This document shows positions 44,572-54,934 of a DNA stretch of 64,000 nt, one piece after another (the stretch's first letter is position 1; each line of letters opens with the position of its first letter). This DNA comes from Bacteroidales bacterium (GTDB lineage: Bacteria > Bacteroidota > Bacteroidia > Bacteroidales > Marinilabiliaceae), in the NCBI GenBank assembly GCA_024401395.1, contig JAKSLD010000007.1, positions 1-64,000 of the forward strand, given 5' to 3'. Made by a program: the position numbers and the translations under genes. The notes beneath the pieces were generated by a model. That model was not told where the DNA came from. It searched no databases and worked only from the letters and a program-made list of their open reading frames with translations.

Positions 44572-47500
44572 ATGCATCGATCAACATACACAACGCCAAG
44601 AAATTTCATGCGTATTCTTGTTGTGCTTTTCTCAATAAGCATAGCAACACTATTCTTCGCCTCGGAAGAATCCAACAATTCAGTTGCGTTTGCGCAGACA
44701 AAGCCACAGTTCAGCACCAATCCAGAAGAATTCATCAAGCAATTTGGCGAGTATTTCTCGACATCATCAACGAAGAAAAAAGCAGAAGAATATTTTGAAG
44801 AATTCCAGAAGTTCTTCATGGCGCCGACTACATCCGAAGAGTTGCGACAGAGGATAATAGAAGACTGCAACCATCTGCGAAAGCTCAAAAGTGCGCATCC
44901 ACTGCCAGACTATAAGAACCTTATAGAAGTATTAAAGCTGACACATGAGAACCCAAACATATCAGGCAAGAACTTTACCGTATGGCACGAGCAGCTGGTA
45001 AAGAAGATGACCGTCAAGCCACAGTTGAAATACATCAATAAATTTATCCAGTCGACCACGATGTATGCCGAAGACAGGACACTCGGCTACACATCAGCGT
45101 TACGATGGAGGATAGATACCAAAGATGCTGTATTCATTGCCGGCGAGAAGCAGATGGAGATAGAAGTGCCGAAGACCAGGTTAGTATGTGCTTCGCAGAC
45201 AGACAGTATAATAATCAACGATACCAAGGGACGCTATACATTTGACGACATGCAGTGGGTCGGCACAGAAGGCCGCATTACCTGGGAGAGGGTAGGGTTG
45301 CCGGCAGACCAGACCTATTGTACATTCGGCGAGTACAAGCACGACATGACCAAGTCGACCGTCATAGTACCCAAGGTAAAGTTTGTCAACAAAGACTACT
45401 TTGCGGAACCACTCTACGGAGCGGTAGAGCATCGACTCATAAGCGTCAAGTCGCTACATGGAAAGAACTATCCGAAGTTTGAGACGACAGACGAGCGACG
45501 AGAAGTGAAGCAGATATTCAAAGACATGGACTATCACGGCGGCTTTGCGCAAGACGGAGCAAAGATGCGCGGTTCCGGTACCGGAGAGAATCCTGCAGAG
45601 CTGACCATATACAGGAACGACACAGTATTCATAGTAGCGCGGTCATTAAGTTTCACGCTATATCCCAACAGAATAGAGAGTGCGCAGGCGCATATATCCA
45701 TAAAGCTAGACGACAAAGAGATCATGCACCCGGGACTCCATTTTACCTACCTAGACAAAGACAGAGTAATCCGTATGATCCGATTAGGAGAAGGTATAGA
45801 GAGGAGTAAATACTTCGATACCTTCCATATGGTAAATATGGATATAGAGCAGATACGCTGGCATATGGACCAGCCCTATATGGAGCTAGGCATGGTAGAC
45901 GGAGCGGCCAGAGCCTATGCAACCTTCGAATCCGTCGACTACTTCCGTCCCGAGTTCTTCCATCAGCTACAAGGCATGGACCTTACGCATCCATTCCAGT
46001 ATTTAGCCGATTTCCATCACTACATGGGCGGTATGCCATTCACTGCGGCCGACTATGCAGACTACAGAGGCATGGCGCGAAATTCGATACGCAATGAACT
46101 AATCCCCCTATCATATCAAGGATTCATAGACTATGACCAGTCTACGGACGTAGTTGTCATACGCGACCGCCTGCTCAACTATCTGGCATACCAAGTAGGG
46201 ACGAAAGACTACGATGTGATACGTTTCGAGAGCGATATAGACCTGACACCAAAAGACAACGTTGCGGTGATGCCAAGCAGTCAGTCCTCGGCACCTAATG
46301 GAATCCTAGACCTTAAGAACTACGACATCCAGCTAATAGGAGTCAAGGGTATAGCAGTATCAGACCATCAGAATGTGGCTTTGCGACCAGAAGGCGACAA
46401 GATACAGCTCAAGCGCAACAGAGACTTCCAGTTCAACGGGCGAGTAGATGCCGGAATGCTATCGTTGTATGGAGAAGGATTCTACTTCTCGTATAATGAT
46501 TTCCGTATAGAGCTCAAGAGAGTAGACAGGATGCAGTTGAGAGTAAAGACAGACAAAGTAGACCATCAAGGCATACCAGTCAAAGAATCAGTGAGGCCAT
46601 TAGTACGAGACATTACAGGCTATATAGAGATAGACAAGCCCGACAACAAATCCAGTCGCAAGCTATATGCCGGTTATCCACGTATGACCTCATTAGAGAA
46701 CTCCAAAGTATATTACGATGACCAGTCGATACAGAACGGGCGATATAAGAGAGAAGAATTCTACTATACAGTTGATCCATTTGTATTTGAGGATATTAAC
46801 AACATTCAGCATGACAATACCAGATTTGAGGGAGTGCTCACGACCGGTATTTTCCCAGAGATACGTCACCCGTTAGTAATCCGCAAAGACAACTCACTCG
46901 GTATGGTAGTAAAGGCTCCAAGTGAGGGATATCCAATATATGGCGGCATAGCGACATTCCATAATGATGTTGATTTGTCATGGGCCGGACTATTAGGTAA
47001 TGGAGACCTAGAATACCTCACTTCGCACAGCGTTTCGCCAAGGTTTACATTCCTTCCAGACCTTGTATACGGCAAGACGACAGACTTCACGGTAGAAGAA
47101 GGCGAATCAGGTATAGTCAAGTATCCTGGAGTATTACTTGGACAGTCGACAGAATTCATGATAGACGGTGCGAAGCAGAAGGGACAGACACAGCTCTACT
47201 TCTCGCCATACGCGCAACGCCTTAACGTCAGTGCAACAAGAGGTAAGTTCAAGATGTTCCCTACAACGAAAAACGAGTCGGGCTATGAATGCGAGCTACT
47301 TGGCGCATTGAATGTTACTCCGACAGGACTATGGGGTACGGGGCGAATAGACATAGACCATAAGCGAGTGAAGATGGAAGGCGCCTATATGGCATTTGAC
47401 GATCACTCAGTACAAGCCGACACCGCATTCTTCCGTACAGAAGCCTGGAGAGAAGAGTTGCAGCGATATGTGCCAGACTATGGAGAATTACGCAAAGACA

Positions 47501-49503
47501 TTGTAGTCAAGCATCCAGATTCAGATCCGAACGATGCCAAAGGAAAGAGACGCAAGTTCTTTGAGAAAGAGTACAGACTAGCAGATGCACACTCCAAGGG
47601 ACGTAATGAGGCATTGAAAGAGAATCAGACATTCCAGACGATAGATCCAGAAGCGCACAAGATAGTGATGGAGCGACGAATGACCAGCCGACTAGACTTC
47701 TCGACACGCATTGGAGAGTTCAAGTTTACCGTCAAAGGTAACGATATGACATTCAAGGAAGTCAAGTATGAGGCAAATGTCCAGTTCTTTACCTGGAATA
47801 TGGACCCCAACGAAATATCCATTGGACAGAGAGGCTCATCAGGTAACCGATTCTTCTCAACAGCAGAGAACGATTATGACGAAGAAGAGCGACTCAACTT
47901 CCTAGTACCTGTAGCGGTATATACAGGACACGAGCTATTCTGCGAAGAAGTAAAAGAAGTCAAGACAGCCGATGCCAGCATAAAATTGCTAGACAAAGAA
48001 GGAAAGCTTACCATACGAGCTACGAATAAGAATCCGGCCAAGATAGACCAGTTGAGCAATGTAGAGATTATCATAGCACATCAAGATTCGATAGGCAGGA
48101 ACAAGTCATACCATAGAATATACAATGCCAAGACACGCATTGACGGAGCGCAATCGTACCAAGGCTGGGGTGACTTCGATTTCGTGAATGCCAACAAGAA
48201 AGTATATCAAGTGTATATGGACTCAGTTGGTACCGATATTGACAGGCGTTCGAAGATAGGTACATCCTACGCTTGGGGTCGTGTAGGAGAAGAGATAAAT
48301 TTTGACGACCACTTTGCGTATCGAGGACGTATGGGTATCAAAGGCGGGCGACAGTTGCTAGAGTTCCGAGGAGGAGCAAGGCCTATACACAATTCGCCAC
48401 ACTTTACTAAAGGTATGGTTCGTTTCGAGTCGGTGGTAGACCCAGAGAACGTGCGTATTCCTATTGGAGACCGCATAGTGAACTGGAACATGGGAGAGAT
48501 AGACCGAGGACTATTCCGTACGTACGACTCAACGCACGTATACAGTTCGTTCCTTGAGGTAAAGAAGAGCAAAGGAGACAAGCCTATTGCCAGAGCGCAA
48601 GGAGTGATGCATTACAACAAGATATTCGAGAGTTTTGAGATATTGCCTGAAGAGAAGATATCCAAGCCAGATACCCTTGGTAATGTAGTAAGGTTCTCGC
48701 CAAAAGAGCATACACTCACAGCTATGGGTAATCTTGACTTCCAGAGTACACTGCCGACGCTCAAGAAGCATGGTCTAGACCTGAATATTGCCGGAGAAGC
48801 CAAGCATAACAGAGTAACGAATGAAGTCACGATGTCCACGGTAATGGATTTCTATTCAGAGATACCTACAGATCTGTCGACCTTGATATATCAGCAATTA
48901 TTGAATTCAAAGGCAAAGGTCTGCGACTCCACGTCGTACAGATATGAGCAGCGCATGGCATGTCTGTATGATACTACAGAGTTGAATCTGATAAAGAGAG
49001 AGAGATGGACGGGGTTGTATGTTGATCCTAAGACAAAAGAAGAGTATCTGCCAGACGACAATTTTTCGCCGACATTCACATTCAGCGATTTTAATGTCAG
49101 CTGGTGTACCAGTAAGCGAGCATGGATATGTGACACAACGGTCAATATCATGATGATGCATCACAGAAATGTGAACCGTACGGTACGCATCAAGAGTGAG
49201 ATGCGCATTTTCAAGGATAATACCGACTTTGAGATGCACATAACATTTGATGATGATACATGGCTATACATAAGATTCTACAACAAATTATTCCTCTATT
49301 CGTCGGCTTCAGACTTCAATAAAGCCATTATTGATTTGAAATCTAGACGAGTTAGTCAAGGAAATAAGAAGCAAGTTCAAAAATTCTTGACTAACTTTGG
49401 GTGCGATTCCGACGAACCGATGGCGCAAGAGCCGTCAGAAGACGAAGAAGAGCAAGAAGACAATGGTGAGTCAGAAGCAGAGAAGCCTGAAGACGAAGAG
49501 TAG
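44572..49503 (+). CDS. very large exported protein of unknown function
   Basis: 1643 aa from the ATG at 44572 (a GTG precedes it; Met at 44608 also possible). A signal peptide covers roughly the first 42 residues, ending 'NSVAFAQ'. The mature protein opens with helical segments (about 60-150) and then about 1400 residues of mostly beta-type sequence with repeated 'G.. L Y G E G' and 'D.K.V.M.G.Y'-like strands, e.g. 'FQFNGRVDAGMLSLYGEGF' and 'TGRIDIDHKRVKMEGAYM'-like runs, which recall OstA/LptA or AsmA/TamB-type envelope proteins. The last 30 residues are almost all Glu/Asp. No membrane helix beyond the signal. I do not recognise a named family; an outer-envelope or bridge-like lipid transport role is only a guess. 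Confidence 0.85.
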   Translation: MHRSTYTTPRNFMRILVVLFSISIATLFFASEESNNSVAFAQTKPQFSTNPEEFIKQFGEYFSTSSTKKKAEEYFEEFQKFFMAPTTSEELRQRIIEDCNHLRKLKSAHPLPDYKNLIEVLKLTHENPNISGKNFTVWHEQLVKKMTVKPQLKYINKFIQSTTMYAEDRTLGYTSALRWRIDTKDAVFIAGEKQMEIEVPKTRLVCASQTDSIIINDTKGRYTFDDMQWVGTEGRITWERVGLPADQTYCTFGEYKHDMTKSTVIVPKVKFVNKDYFAEPLYGAVEHRLISVKSLHGKNYPKFETTDERREVKQIFKDMDYHGGFAQDGAKMRGSGTGENPAELTIYRNDTVFIVARSLSFTLYPNRIESAQAHISIKLDDKEIMHPGLHFTYLDKDRVIRMIRLGEGIERSKYFDTFHMVNMDIEQIRWHMDQPYMELGMVDGAARAYATFESVDYFRPEFFHQLQGMDLTHPFQYLADFHHYMGGMPFTAADYADYRGMARNSIRNELIPLSYQGFIDYDQSTDVVVIRDRLLNYLAYQVGTKDYDVIRFESDIDLTPKDNVAVMPSSQSSAPNGILDLKNYDIQLIGVKGIAVSDHQNVALRPEGDKIQLKRNRDFQFNGRVDAGMLSLYGEGFYFSYNDFRIELKRVDRMQLRVKTDKVDHQGIPVKESVRPLVRDITGYIEIDKPDNKSSRKLYAGYPRMTSLENSKVYYDDQSIQNGRYKREEFYYTVDPFVFEDINNIQHDNTRFEGVLTTGIFPEIRHPLVIRKDNSLGMVVKAPSEGYPIYGGIATFHNDVDLSWAGLLGNGDLEYLTSHSVSPRFTFLPDLVYGKTTDFTVEEGESGIVKYPGVLLGQSTEFMIDGAKQKGQTQLYFSPYAQRLNVSATRGKFKMFPTTKNESGYECELLGALNVTPTGLWGTGRIDIDHKRVKMEGAYMAFDDHSVQADTAFFRTEAWREELQRYVPDYGELRKDIVVKHPDSDPNDAKGKRRKFFEKEYRLADAHSKGRNEALKENQTFQTIDPEAHKIVMERRMTSRLDFSTRIGEFKFTVKGNDMTFKEVKYEANVQFFTWNMDPNEISIGQRGSSGNRFFSTAENDYDEEERLNFLVPVAVYTGHELFCEEVKEVKTADASIKLLDKEGKLTIRATNKNPAKIDQLSNVEIIIAHQDSIGRNKSYHRIYNAKTRIDGAQSYQGWGDFDFVNANKKVYQVYMDSVGTDIDRRSKIGTSYAWGRVGEEINFDDHFAYRGRMGIKGGRQLLEFRGGARPIHNSPHFTKGMVRFESVVDPENVRIPIGDRIVNWNMGEIDRGLFRTYDSTHVYSSFLEVKKSKGDKPIARAQGVMHYNKIFESFEILPEEKISKPDTLGNVVRFSPKEHTLTAMGNLDFQSTLPTLKKHGLDLNIAGEAKHNRVTNEVTMSTVMDFYSEIPTDLSTLIYQQLLNSKAKVCDSTSYRYEQRMACLYDTTELNLIKRERWTGLYVDPKTKEEYLPDDNFSPTFTFSDFNVSWCTSKRAWICDTTVNIMMMHHRNVNRTVRIKSEMRIFKDNTDFEMHITFDDDTWLYIRFYNKLFLYSSASDFNKAIIDLKSRRVSQGNKKQVQKFLTNFGCDSDEPMAQEPSEDEEEQEDNGESEAEKPEDEE

Positions 49504-49548
49504 TAACAAAAAACAAGACATAAGAAGAAAATTTCGTATATATAAACA

Positions 49549-52500
49549 ATGATACAATTCTTTAAGGGCACTGATGCCCACATTTTGGCAGTTCAGACTG
49601 CAGCTCCTATCCAGAAGGAAGATCTCTCCAAATTAGAGTGGCTCTTCTCTGGTGCGCAGTACATTGATGCGCAAGAAGTCAAAGGTTTCTTCGTAGGTCC
49701 ACGTCGTGAGATGATCACCCCATGGTCTACAAATGCAGTAGAGATTACACAGAATATGGCTCTCGCTGGCATTACTCGTATCGAGGAGTATTTCCCAGTA
49801 AAGGATGAGAACGCATCGTTCGACCCAATGCTCCAAGTTTTGTACAAGGGTCTAGACCAGTCAATCTTCACTATTGACAAGCAGCCAGATCCTATTGTTT
49901 ATATCACAGATTTCAAGGAGTACAACAAGAAAGAGGGTCTCGCACTTTCTGAGCCAGAGATCGCTTACCTCGAGGGCTTGTCTAAGCGCCTTGGTCGTCC
50001 ATTGACCGACTCAGAGGTATTCGGCTTCTCGCAGGTCAACTCAGAGCACTGCCGTCATAAGATCTTCGGTGGTACATTTATCATCGATGGTGAGGAGAAG
50101 GAACTTAGCCTCTTCAAGCTCATCAAGAAGACTTCTGAGACAAATCCTGGTCTTCTCGTTTCTGCTTATAAGGACAACGTAGCCTTCATCGAGGGCCCTA
50201 CAGCAATGCAGTTCGCTCCTGAGCGTCCTGACGTTCCTTCGGAGTTTGAGACAAAGGATATTCCTACAGTTCTCTCTCTCAAGGCAGAGACTCACAACTT
50301 CCCAACTACAGTAGAGCCATTCAACGGCGCTGCTACAGGTTCGGGTGGTGAGATTCGCGACCGTCTCGCTGGTGGTACTGGTTCTCTCCCTATGGCTGGT
50401 ACAGCTGTATATATGACATCTTATTCTCGTGTCGACGAGGATCGCGTATGGGAGAAGGAGATGGCAGCTCGTAAGTGGCTCTATCAGACACCGGCTCAGA
50501 TTCTTATCAAGGCATCTAATGGTGCATCAGATTTCGGTAATAAGTTCGGTCAGCCTATGATTTGTGGCTCTCTCCTTACTTTTGAGCATGAGGAGAACGA
50601 CCGTAAGTATGCATACGATAAGGTTATCATGATGGCTGGCGGTGTCGGCTTCGCTAAGAAGAACGACGCGCTCAAGCAGACTCCAGAGAAGAACCAGAAG
50701 GTGGTTGTTCTCGGTGGTGATAACTACCGCATCGGTATGGGTGGTGGCGCAGTATCTTCTGTAAATACAGGTGAGTATGCTGGTGCTATCGAGCTCAACG
50801 CTGTTCAGCGTTCTAACCCTGAGATGCAGAAGCGTGTAATGAACGCTATCCGCGGTATGATCGAGACTGATCATAACCCTATCGTTTCTATCCACGACCA
50901 CGGTGCTGGTGGTCACCTCAACTGTCTCTCAGAACTCGTAGAGGAGACTGGTGGTAAGATCGATATGAGCCAGCTCCCAGTAGGCGACCCAACTCTCTCG
51001 GCTCGCGAGATTGTAGGTAATGAGTCGCAGGAGCGTATGGGTCTCGTTATCCGTCAGAAGGATGTAGAGGAACTTAAGAAGGTTGCCGACCGTGAGCGTG
51101 CACCTATGTACGTCGTAGGTGAGACAACAGGCGATATGCAGTTCTGCTTCGAGCAGAAGGATGGTACAACTCCTATCAACTGGCAGCTCTCTGATATGTT
51201 CGGTAACCCACCTAAGACTATCATGAAGGATGAGTCTGCTCAGGCTAAGTATAAGAAGGTCGAGTACGATGAGGCTCAGATCAATGAGTATGTCAACCGT
51301 GTCCTCCAAACAGAGGCTGTAGGTTGTAAGGATTGGTTGACAAATAAGGTCGACCGCTCCGTAACAGGTAAGGTAGCTAAGCAGCAGTGCGCTGGTGAAC
51401 TTCAGTTGCCTTTGAACGACCTCGGTGCTGTAGCTCTCGACTATAATGGCAAGAGCGGTATCGCTACTTCTATCGGTCACGCTCCAGCAGTAGCTCTCGT
51501 AGACCCTGCTGCAGGTTCTATCATGTCAGTAGCTGAGGCTCTCACAAACCTCGTTTGGGCTCCTTTGGCTCATGGTTTGCAGGGCGTATCGCTCTCGGCA
51601 AACTGGATGTGGCCTTGCCGCCAGAAGGGTGAGGATGCTCGCCTCTATAAGGCTGTTGAGACAATGTCCGACTTCGTTTGCAAGATGGGTATCAATATCC
51701 CAACAGGTAAGGACTCTCTCTCAATGACTCAGAAGTATAAGGACGGTCAGGTTGTTCTCGCTCCTGGTACTGTTATCATCTCTGCTATGTCTGAGGTATC
51801 TGACGTTCGCAAGATCGTTGAGCCTGTTATGCAGAAGGAGGAGGGTAGCGTATTGATGTATGTCGATATGTCTGGTGTGCCTCTCGCTCTCGGTGGTTCT
51901 ACTTTCGCTCAGGTTGTTAACCGTCTCGGTGATGAGGTTCCTACTATCGCTGATGTTGAGAAGTTCAATTATATCTACAAGAATATCCAGTATCTCGTAT
52001 CTGAGGGCTTGATTCTCGCTGGTCACGATATCTCGGCTGGTGGTATCATCACTACTCTCCTCGAGATGAACTTCGCTAATGCTTCGCACGGTATGCAGCT
52101 CGACCTTAGCGACCTCGCTGCTGATGCTGATATCGTTAAGGCTCTCTTCGCAGAGAACCCTGGTGTGGTATTCCAGGTTTCTAAGGCTAACGTCGACCGC
52201 GTAGTTAAGGTTCTCGATACTGCTAAGATTAAGTATTCTTACCTCGGTTGCCCTCAGCAGAAGCGTGAGCTCTCTATATCTGTCAATGGTGAGACTCTCA
52301 ACTTCGATATCGACGCACTCCGCGACGTATGGTACAAGCCTTCATACCTCCTCGACCGCTTGCAGAGCACCGAGGCTAAGGCAGCAGAGCGTTACGCTAA
52401 CTATAAGAACCAGCCTCTCAACCTCCGCATCTCGGATAAGTTCACAGGCAAGTTGGCCGATATCGACTGCAAGCTCAGCCGTACAAATAAGACTGGCGTC

Positions 52501-53253
52501 AAGGCTGCTATCATCCGTGAGAAGGGTGTCAATGGCGACCGTGAGATGGCTTACACATTGTTCTGCGCTGGATTCGATGTTAAGGACGTTCACATGACCG
52601 ACCTTATCACTGGACGTGAGACTCTCGATGATGTAAACATGATAGTATATTGTGGTGGTTTCTCTAACTCCGACGTACTTGGCTCTGCTAAGGGTTGGGC
52701 TGGCGCATTCCTCTACAACCCTAAGGCTAAGGAGGCTCTCGACCGCTTCTACGCTCGTAAGGATACCATGTCTCTCGGTATCTGTAATGGCTGTCAGCTC
52801 ATGATTGAGCTCGGTCTTATTACACCAAACGATGAGAAGAAGCCTAAGATGCTCCACAACGATTCTCATAAGTTCGAGTCTAACTACGTATCAGTAGAGA
52901 TCGCTAAGGAGAATAAGAGCATCATGATGCAGTCTCTCGCTGGTCAGCGTCTCGGCGTATGGGTAGCTCACGGCGAGGGTAAGTTCTCATTGCCAATGGA
53001 TATCAACCACTACAATGTGGTAGGTTACTATGGCTACGAGGGCTATCCAGCAAACCCTAACGGCTCAGATCACAACATCGTGGGTATCTACTCAAATGAT
53101 GGACGTCACCTCGCTATGATGCCTCACCCAGAGCGCGCAATGTTCCCATGGCAGTGCGCTTACTACCCTGCTGCACGCAAGAACGACGAAGTTACACCTT
53201 GGATGGAGGCTTTCGTTAATGCTCGCAAGTGGATTGAGTCTATCAAGAAGTAA
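49549..53253 (+). CDS. purL: phosphoribosylformylglycinamidine synthase (long, fused form)
   Basis: 1234 aa, the size of the fused eukaryote/proteobacteria-type FGAM synthase that joins PurS-like, PurL and PurQ parts. ATP-dependent conversion of FGAR plus glutamine to FGAM, fourth step of purine synthesis. Motifs: 'FSQVNSEHCRHKIFGG', 'LKAETHNFPTTVEPF', 'GTGSLPMAGT' and the glutaminase triad near the end: nucleophile C1079 ('GICNGCQL') with H1193 and E1195 in 'HPER'. Codon use is strongly biased, like fumarase. It follows the large exported gene by 45 bp, so part of its transcription may come from there. Confidence 0.98.
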   Translation: MIQFFKGTDAHILAVQTAAPIQKEDLSKLEWLFSGAQYIDAQEVKGFFVGPRREMITPWSTNAVEITQNMALAGITRIEEYFPVKDENASFDPMLQVLYKGLDQSIFTIDKQPDPIVYITDFKEYNKKEGLALSEPEIAYLEGLSKRLGRPLTDSEVFGFSQVNSEHCRHKIFGGTFIIDGEEKELSLFKLIKKTSETNPGLLVSAYKDNVAFIEGPTAMQFAPERPDVPSEFETKDIPTVLSLKAETHNFPTTVEPFNGAATGSGGEIRDRLAGGTGSLPMAGTAVYMTSYSRVDEDRVWEKEMAARKWLYQTPAQILIKASNGASDFGNKFGQPMICGSLLTFEHEENDRKYAYDKVIMMAGGVGFAKKNDALKQTPEKNQKVVVLGGDNYRIGMGGGAVSSVNTGEYAGAIELNAVQRSNPEMQKRVMNAIRGMIETDHNPIVSIHDHGAGGHLNCLSELVEETGGKIDMSQLPVGDPTLSAREIVGNESQERMGLVIRQKDVEELKKVADRERAPMYVVGETTGDMQFCFEQKDGTTPINWQLSDMFGNPPKTIMKDESAQAKYKKVEYDEAQINEYVNRVLQTEAVGCKDWLTNKVDRSVTGKVAKQQCAGELQLPLNDLGAVALDYNGKSGIATSIGHAPAVALVDPAAGSIMSVAEALTNLVWAPLAHGLQGVSLSANWMWPCRQKGEDARLYKAVETMSDFVCKMGINIPTGKDSLSMTQKYKDGQVVLAPGTVIISAMSEVSDVRKIVEPVMQKEEGSVLMYVDMSGVPLALGGSTFAQVVNRLGDEVPTIADVEKFNYIYKNIQYLVSEGLILAGHDISAGGIITTLLEMNFANASHGMQLDLSDLAADADIVKALFAENPGVVFQVSKANVDRVVKVLDTAKIKYSYLGCPQQKRELSISVNGETLNFDIDALRDVWYKPSYLLDRLQSTEAKAAERYANYKNQPLNLRISDKFTGKLADIDCKLSRTNKTGVKAAIIREKGVNGDREMAYTLFCAGFDVKDVHMTDLITGRETLDDVNMIVYCGGFSNSDVLGSAKGWAGAFLYNPKAKEALDRFYARKDTMSLGICNGCQLMIELGLITPNDEKKPKMLHNDSHKFESNYVSVEIAKENKSIMMQSLAGQRLGVWVAHGEGKFSLPMDINHYNVVGYYGYEGYPANPNGSDHNIVGIYSNDGRHLAMMPHPERAMFPWQCAYYPAARKNDEVTPWMEAFVNARKWIESIKK

Positions 53254-53283
53254 TTGGTAAAAGTAATTACTGTATAATTAATG

Positions 53284-53314
53284 AGCCGTCACGGATATCC
53301 GTGGCGGCTTTTTT
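53284..53314 (+). terminator. intrinsic terminator of purL
   Basis: AGCCGTCACGGAT pairs with ATCCGTGGCGGCT with one G-U pair and a tight loop, followed by six Ts. It begins 30 bp after the purL stop. Confidence 0.9.
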
Positions 53315-53329
53315 GTGCCCTCTTTAGTG

Positions 53330-53405
53330 AAAATTTACGATGAACAAGGGTGCTCTCTATATCTAGCAAGGGTGTTTTATAGGCTTAGCAAGGGACTATT
53401 TCTGT
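53330..53405 (+). repeat. 11-bp-phased intergenic element, copy 10
   Basis: Head 53330-53350, full consensus match. Units TGCTCTCTATA, TCTAGCAAGGG, TGTTTTATAGG, CTTAGCAAGGG, ACTATTTCTGT; TCTAGCAAGGG and CTTAGCAAGGG recur exactly 22 bp apart. It sits between purL and the convergent hydrolase gene. Confidence 0.85.
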
Positions 53406-53426
53406 ATTCTGATACTGCCTCTTTGT

Positions 53427-54842
53427 TCATTCTTTCTTTGTTAGTCGTATTATCCGGCATCCATGTCCTGGAATATCAAGGTTTATTTCCCCGTCTGTTT
53501 CTCCTATATCTTCGTGTAACCATAGGTCTCGCATCTTCCATGTCCCTTTAATGCCAATTTGTGTCAGATTTAACGACCGGTTCTGGTGTTGGTTTTCTCT
53601 GTTGAATAAGCCTATTACATAACTTCCATCTCTCATCTTGCCATGCCAGATCTGACTGTCTTTGTCATAGCTCTTTGCAGATAATGGCTTACCTGCAAAA
53701 CGTTCTTCGTTTAATGCCAGTAGTTCCTTGTTCTGATAGAATGATACTTTGTCTCCAATGGTCGATGGCATATCGCTTACGGATATAGGTCCTCCTGCCA
53801 TAAGTTGAAGGGATATGACGGACTGACATTCGTCTGTTGTCGAGAACGTATTAAGTCTGGTGAAATCTCCATCTAGAATGACGCTCTCTTCCCCTGATAT
53901 CTTTGACCAATGAATGAATCCATCGAACATATTGTTGCAGTTAGGCCAGTTCGGATATATCTCTCCTTGTCCGTTATCGGAGAAATGTCCCCAGCCTCCG
54001 GTTCCTGTGTCTGCAACTATTCGCACCATATTGCCATATTTGGATTCGACCGAAGCATTGTTGTTCAGATGTGGCATGACAAGCGAAGTGAATATGCCAT
54101 AACGTTGTGCCGATTCGCAGATGTATTGAAGCGCTAGTTCGTAGCATTCTTGTCCATAACCTCGCCCAACGATTCCCATTCCTCTGTCTTTGCCATCTTC
54201 ATACCATGACAGGAAATCCATTCTGATAAACTGAACTCCCATTTCTGAATAGTGACGGAAAAAACCGTCGATATACTCTTTTGCACCATCATGTGTTGCT
54301 ACAACCCAGTTGAACCATAGGTCGTTGGTTTTATGCTCTACTTTGTCTCTTTCTTGGTATTTAAGGTCGGCAAAAGTTACTCTGCCACCTGTTCCATCGA
54401 CGGGTGTCGAGTCTGCTCCATGTATCCACAGAGGATTGTCATATACCCCAAGTCTGAGTCCGCGTGCCTTGCATTTCTCAACAAGTGTGGCAAGTTTCAC
54501 TGAGCCATAGCGGGTCATATAGCCCGACTCATCGTCTCCCGTAAGCATGGGTATGAACCCATCTGTACAGATCATGTCGTAGCCGTATGGCTTTAGTTCC
54601 TGTGCTACCCATTCTATTATCTCGTCCCATTGCTGCTCAGTGAAGTCTATATCTTCATTGGATACGCCATTCTGACTCTGTTGGTAACAATATTCATATA
54701 TGCTCCAGTAGAGAGGAGCAGGCTGATTGTGGATATTGTTGTATTCTGAGTTGTCAATGTTATCTTCCGACACGGTGCTGTCCTCGCATGCAGCTGCAGC
54801 CACAGCAAACAGGCATATTGAATATAGGATGAATGTTTTCAT
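53427..54842 (-). CDS. clan GH-D-like glycoside hydrolase (GH27-like), lipoprotein
   Basis: 471 aa. Lipobox 'FAVAAAAC' near residue 19 then EDSTVSED, an acidic surface-type signal. A (beta/alpha)8-like body has 'YGYDMICTDGFIPM' and 'GVQFIRMDFLSWYEDG', where the Asp of 'RMD' is the likely nucleophile, and 'LVMPHLNNNASVESKY' nearby. A C-terminal beta-sandwich ('GSYVIGLFNREN', 'GHGCRIIRL') resembles GH27 C-domains. GH27/GH36-type enzymes act on alpha-galactosides or beta-L-arabinopyranosides; the exact subfamily cannot be told. Last gene of the PUL, 92 bp after the GH43 gene. Confidence 0.65.
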   Translation of the reverse strand: MKTFILYSICLFAVAAAACEDSTVSEDNIDNSEYNNIHNQPAPLYWSIYEYCYQQSQNGVSNEDIDFTEQQWDEIIEWVAQELKPYGYDMICTDGFIPMLTGDDESGYMTRYGSVKLATLVEKCKARGLRLGVYDNPLWIHGADSTPVDGTGGRVTFADLKYQERDKVEHKTNDLWFNWVVATHDGAKEYIDGFFRHYSEMGVQFIRMDFLSWYEDGKDRGMGIVGRGYGQECYELALQYICESAQRYGIFTSLVMPHLNNNASVESKYGNMVRIVADTGTGGWGHFSDNGQGEIYPNWPNCNNMFDGFIHWSKISGEESVILDGDFTRLNTFSTTDECQSVISLQLMAGGPISVSDMPSTIGDKVSFYQNKELLALNEERFAGKPLSAKSYDKDSQIWHGKMRDGSYVIGLFNRENQHQNRSLNLTQIGIKGTWKMRDLWLHEDIGETDGEINLDIPGHGCRIIRLTKKE

Positions 54843-54934
54843 TGCTCTATTGAATAAATGTCCTGCACCAAATCAATTGAAAAGCATAGATTTGATTTGG
54901 TGCAGGACTGCAAAAACTAAATTATCTAGATATG

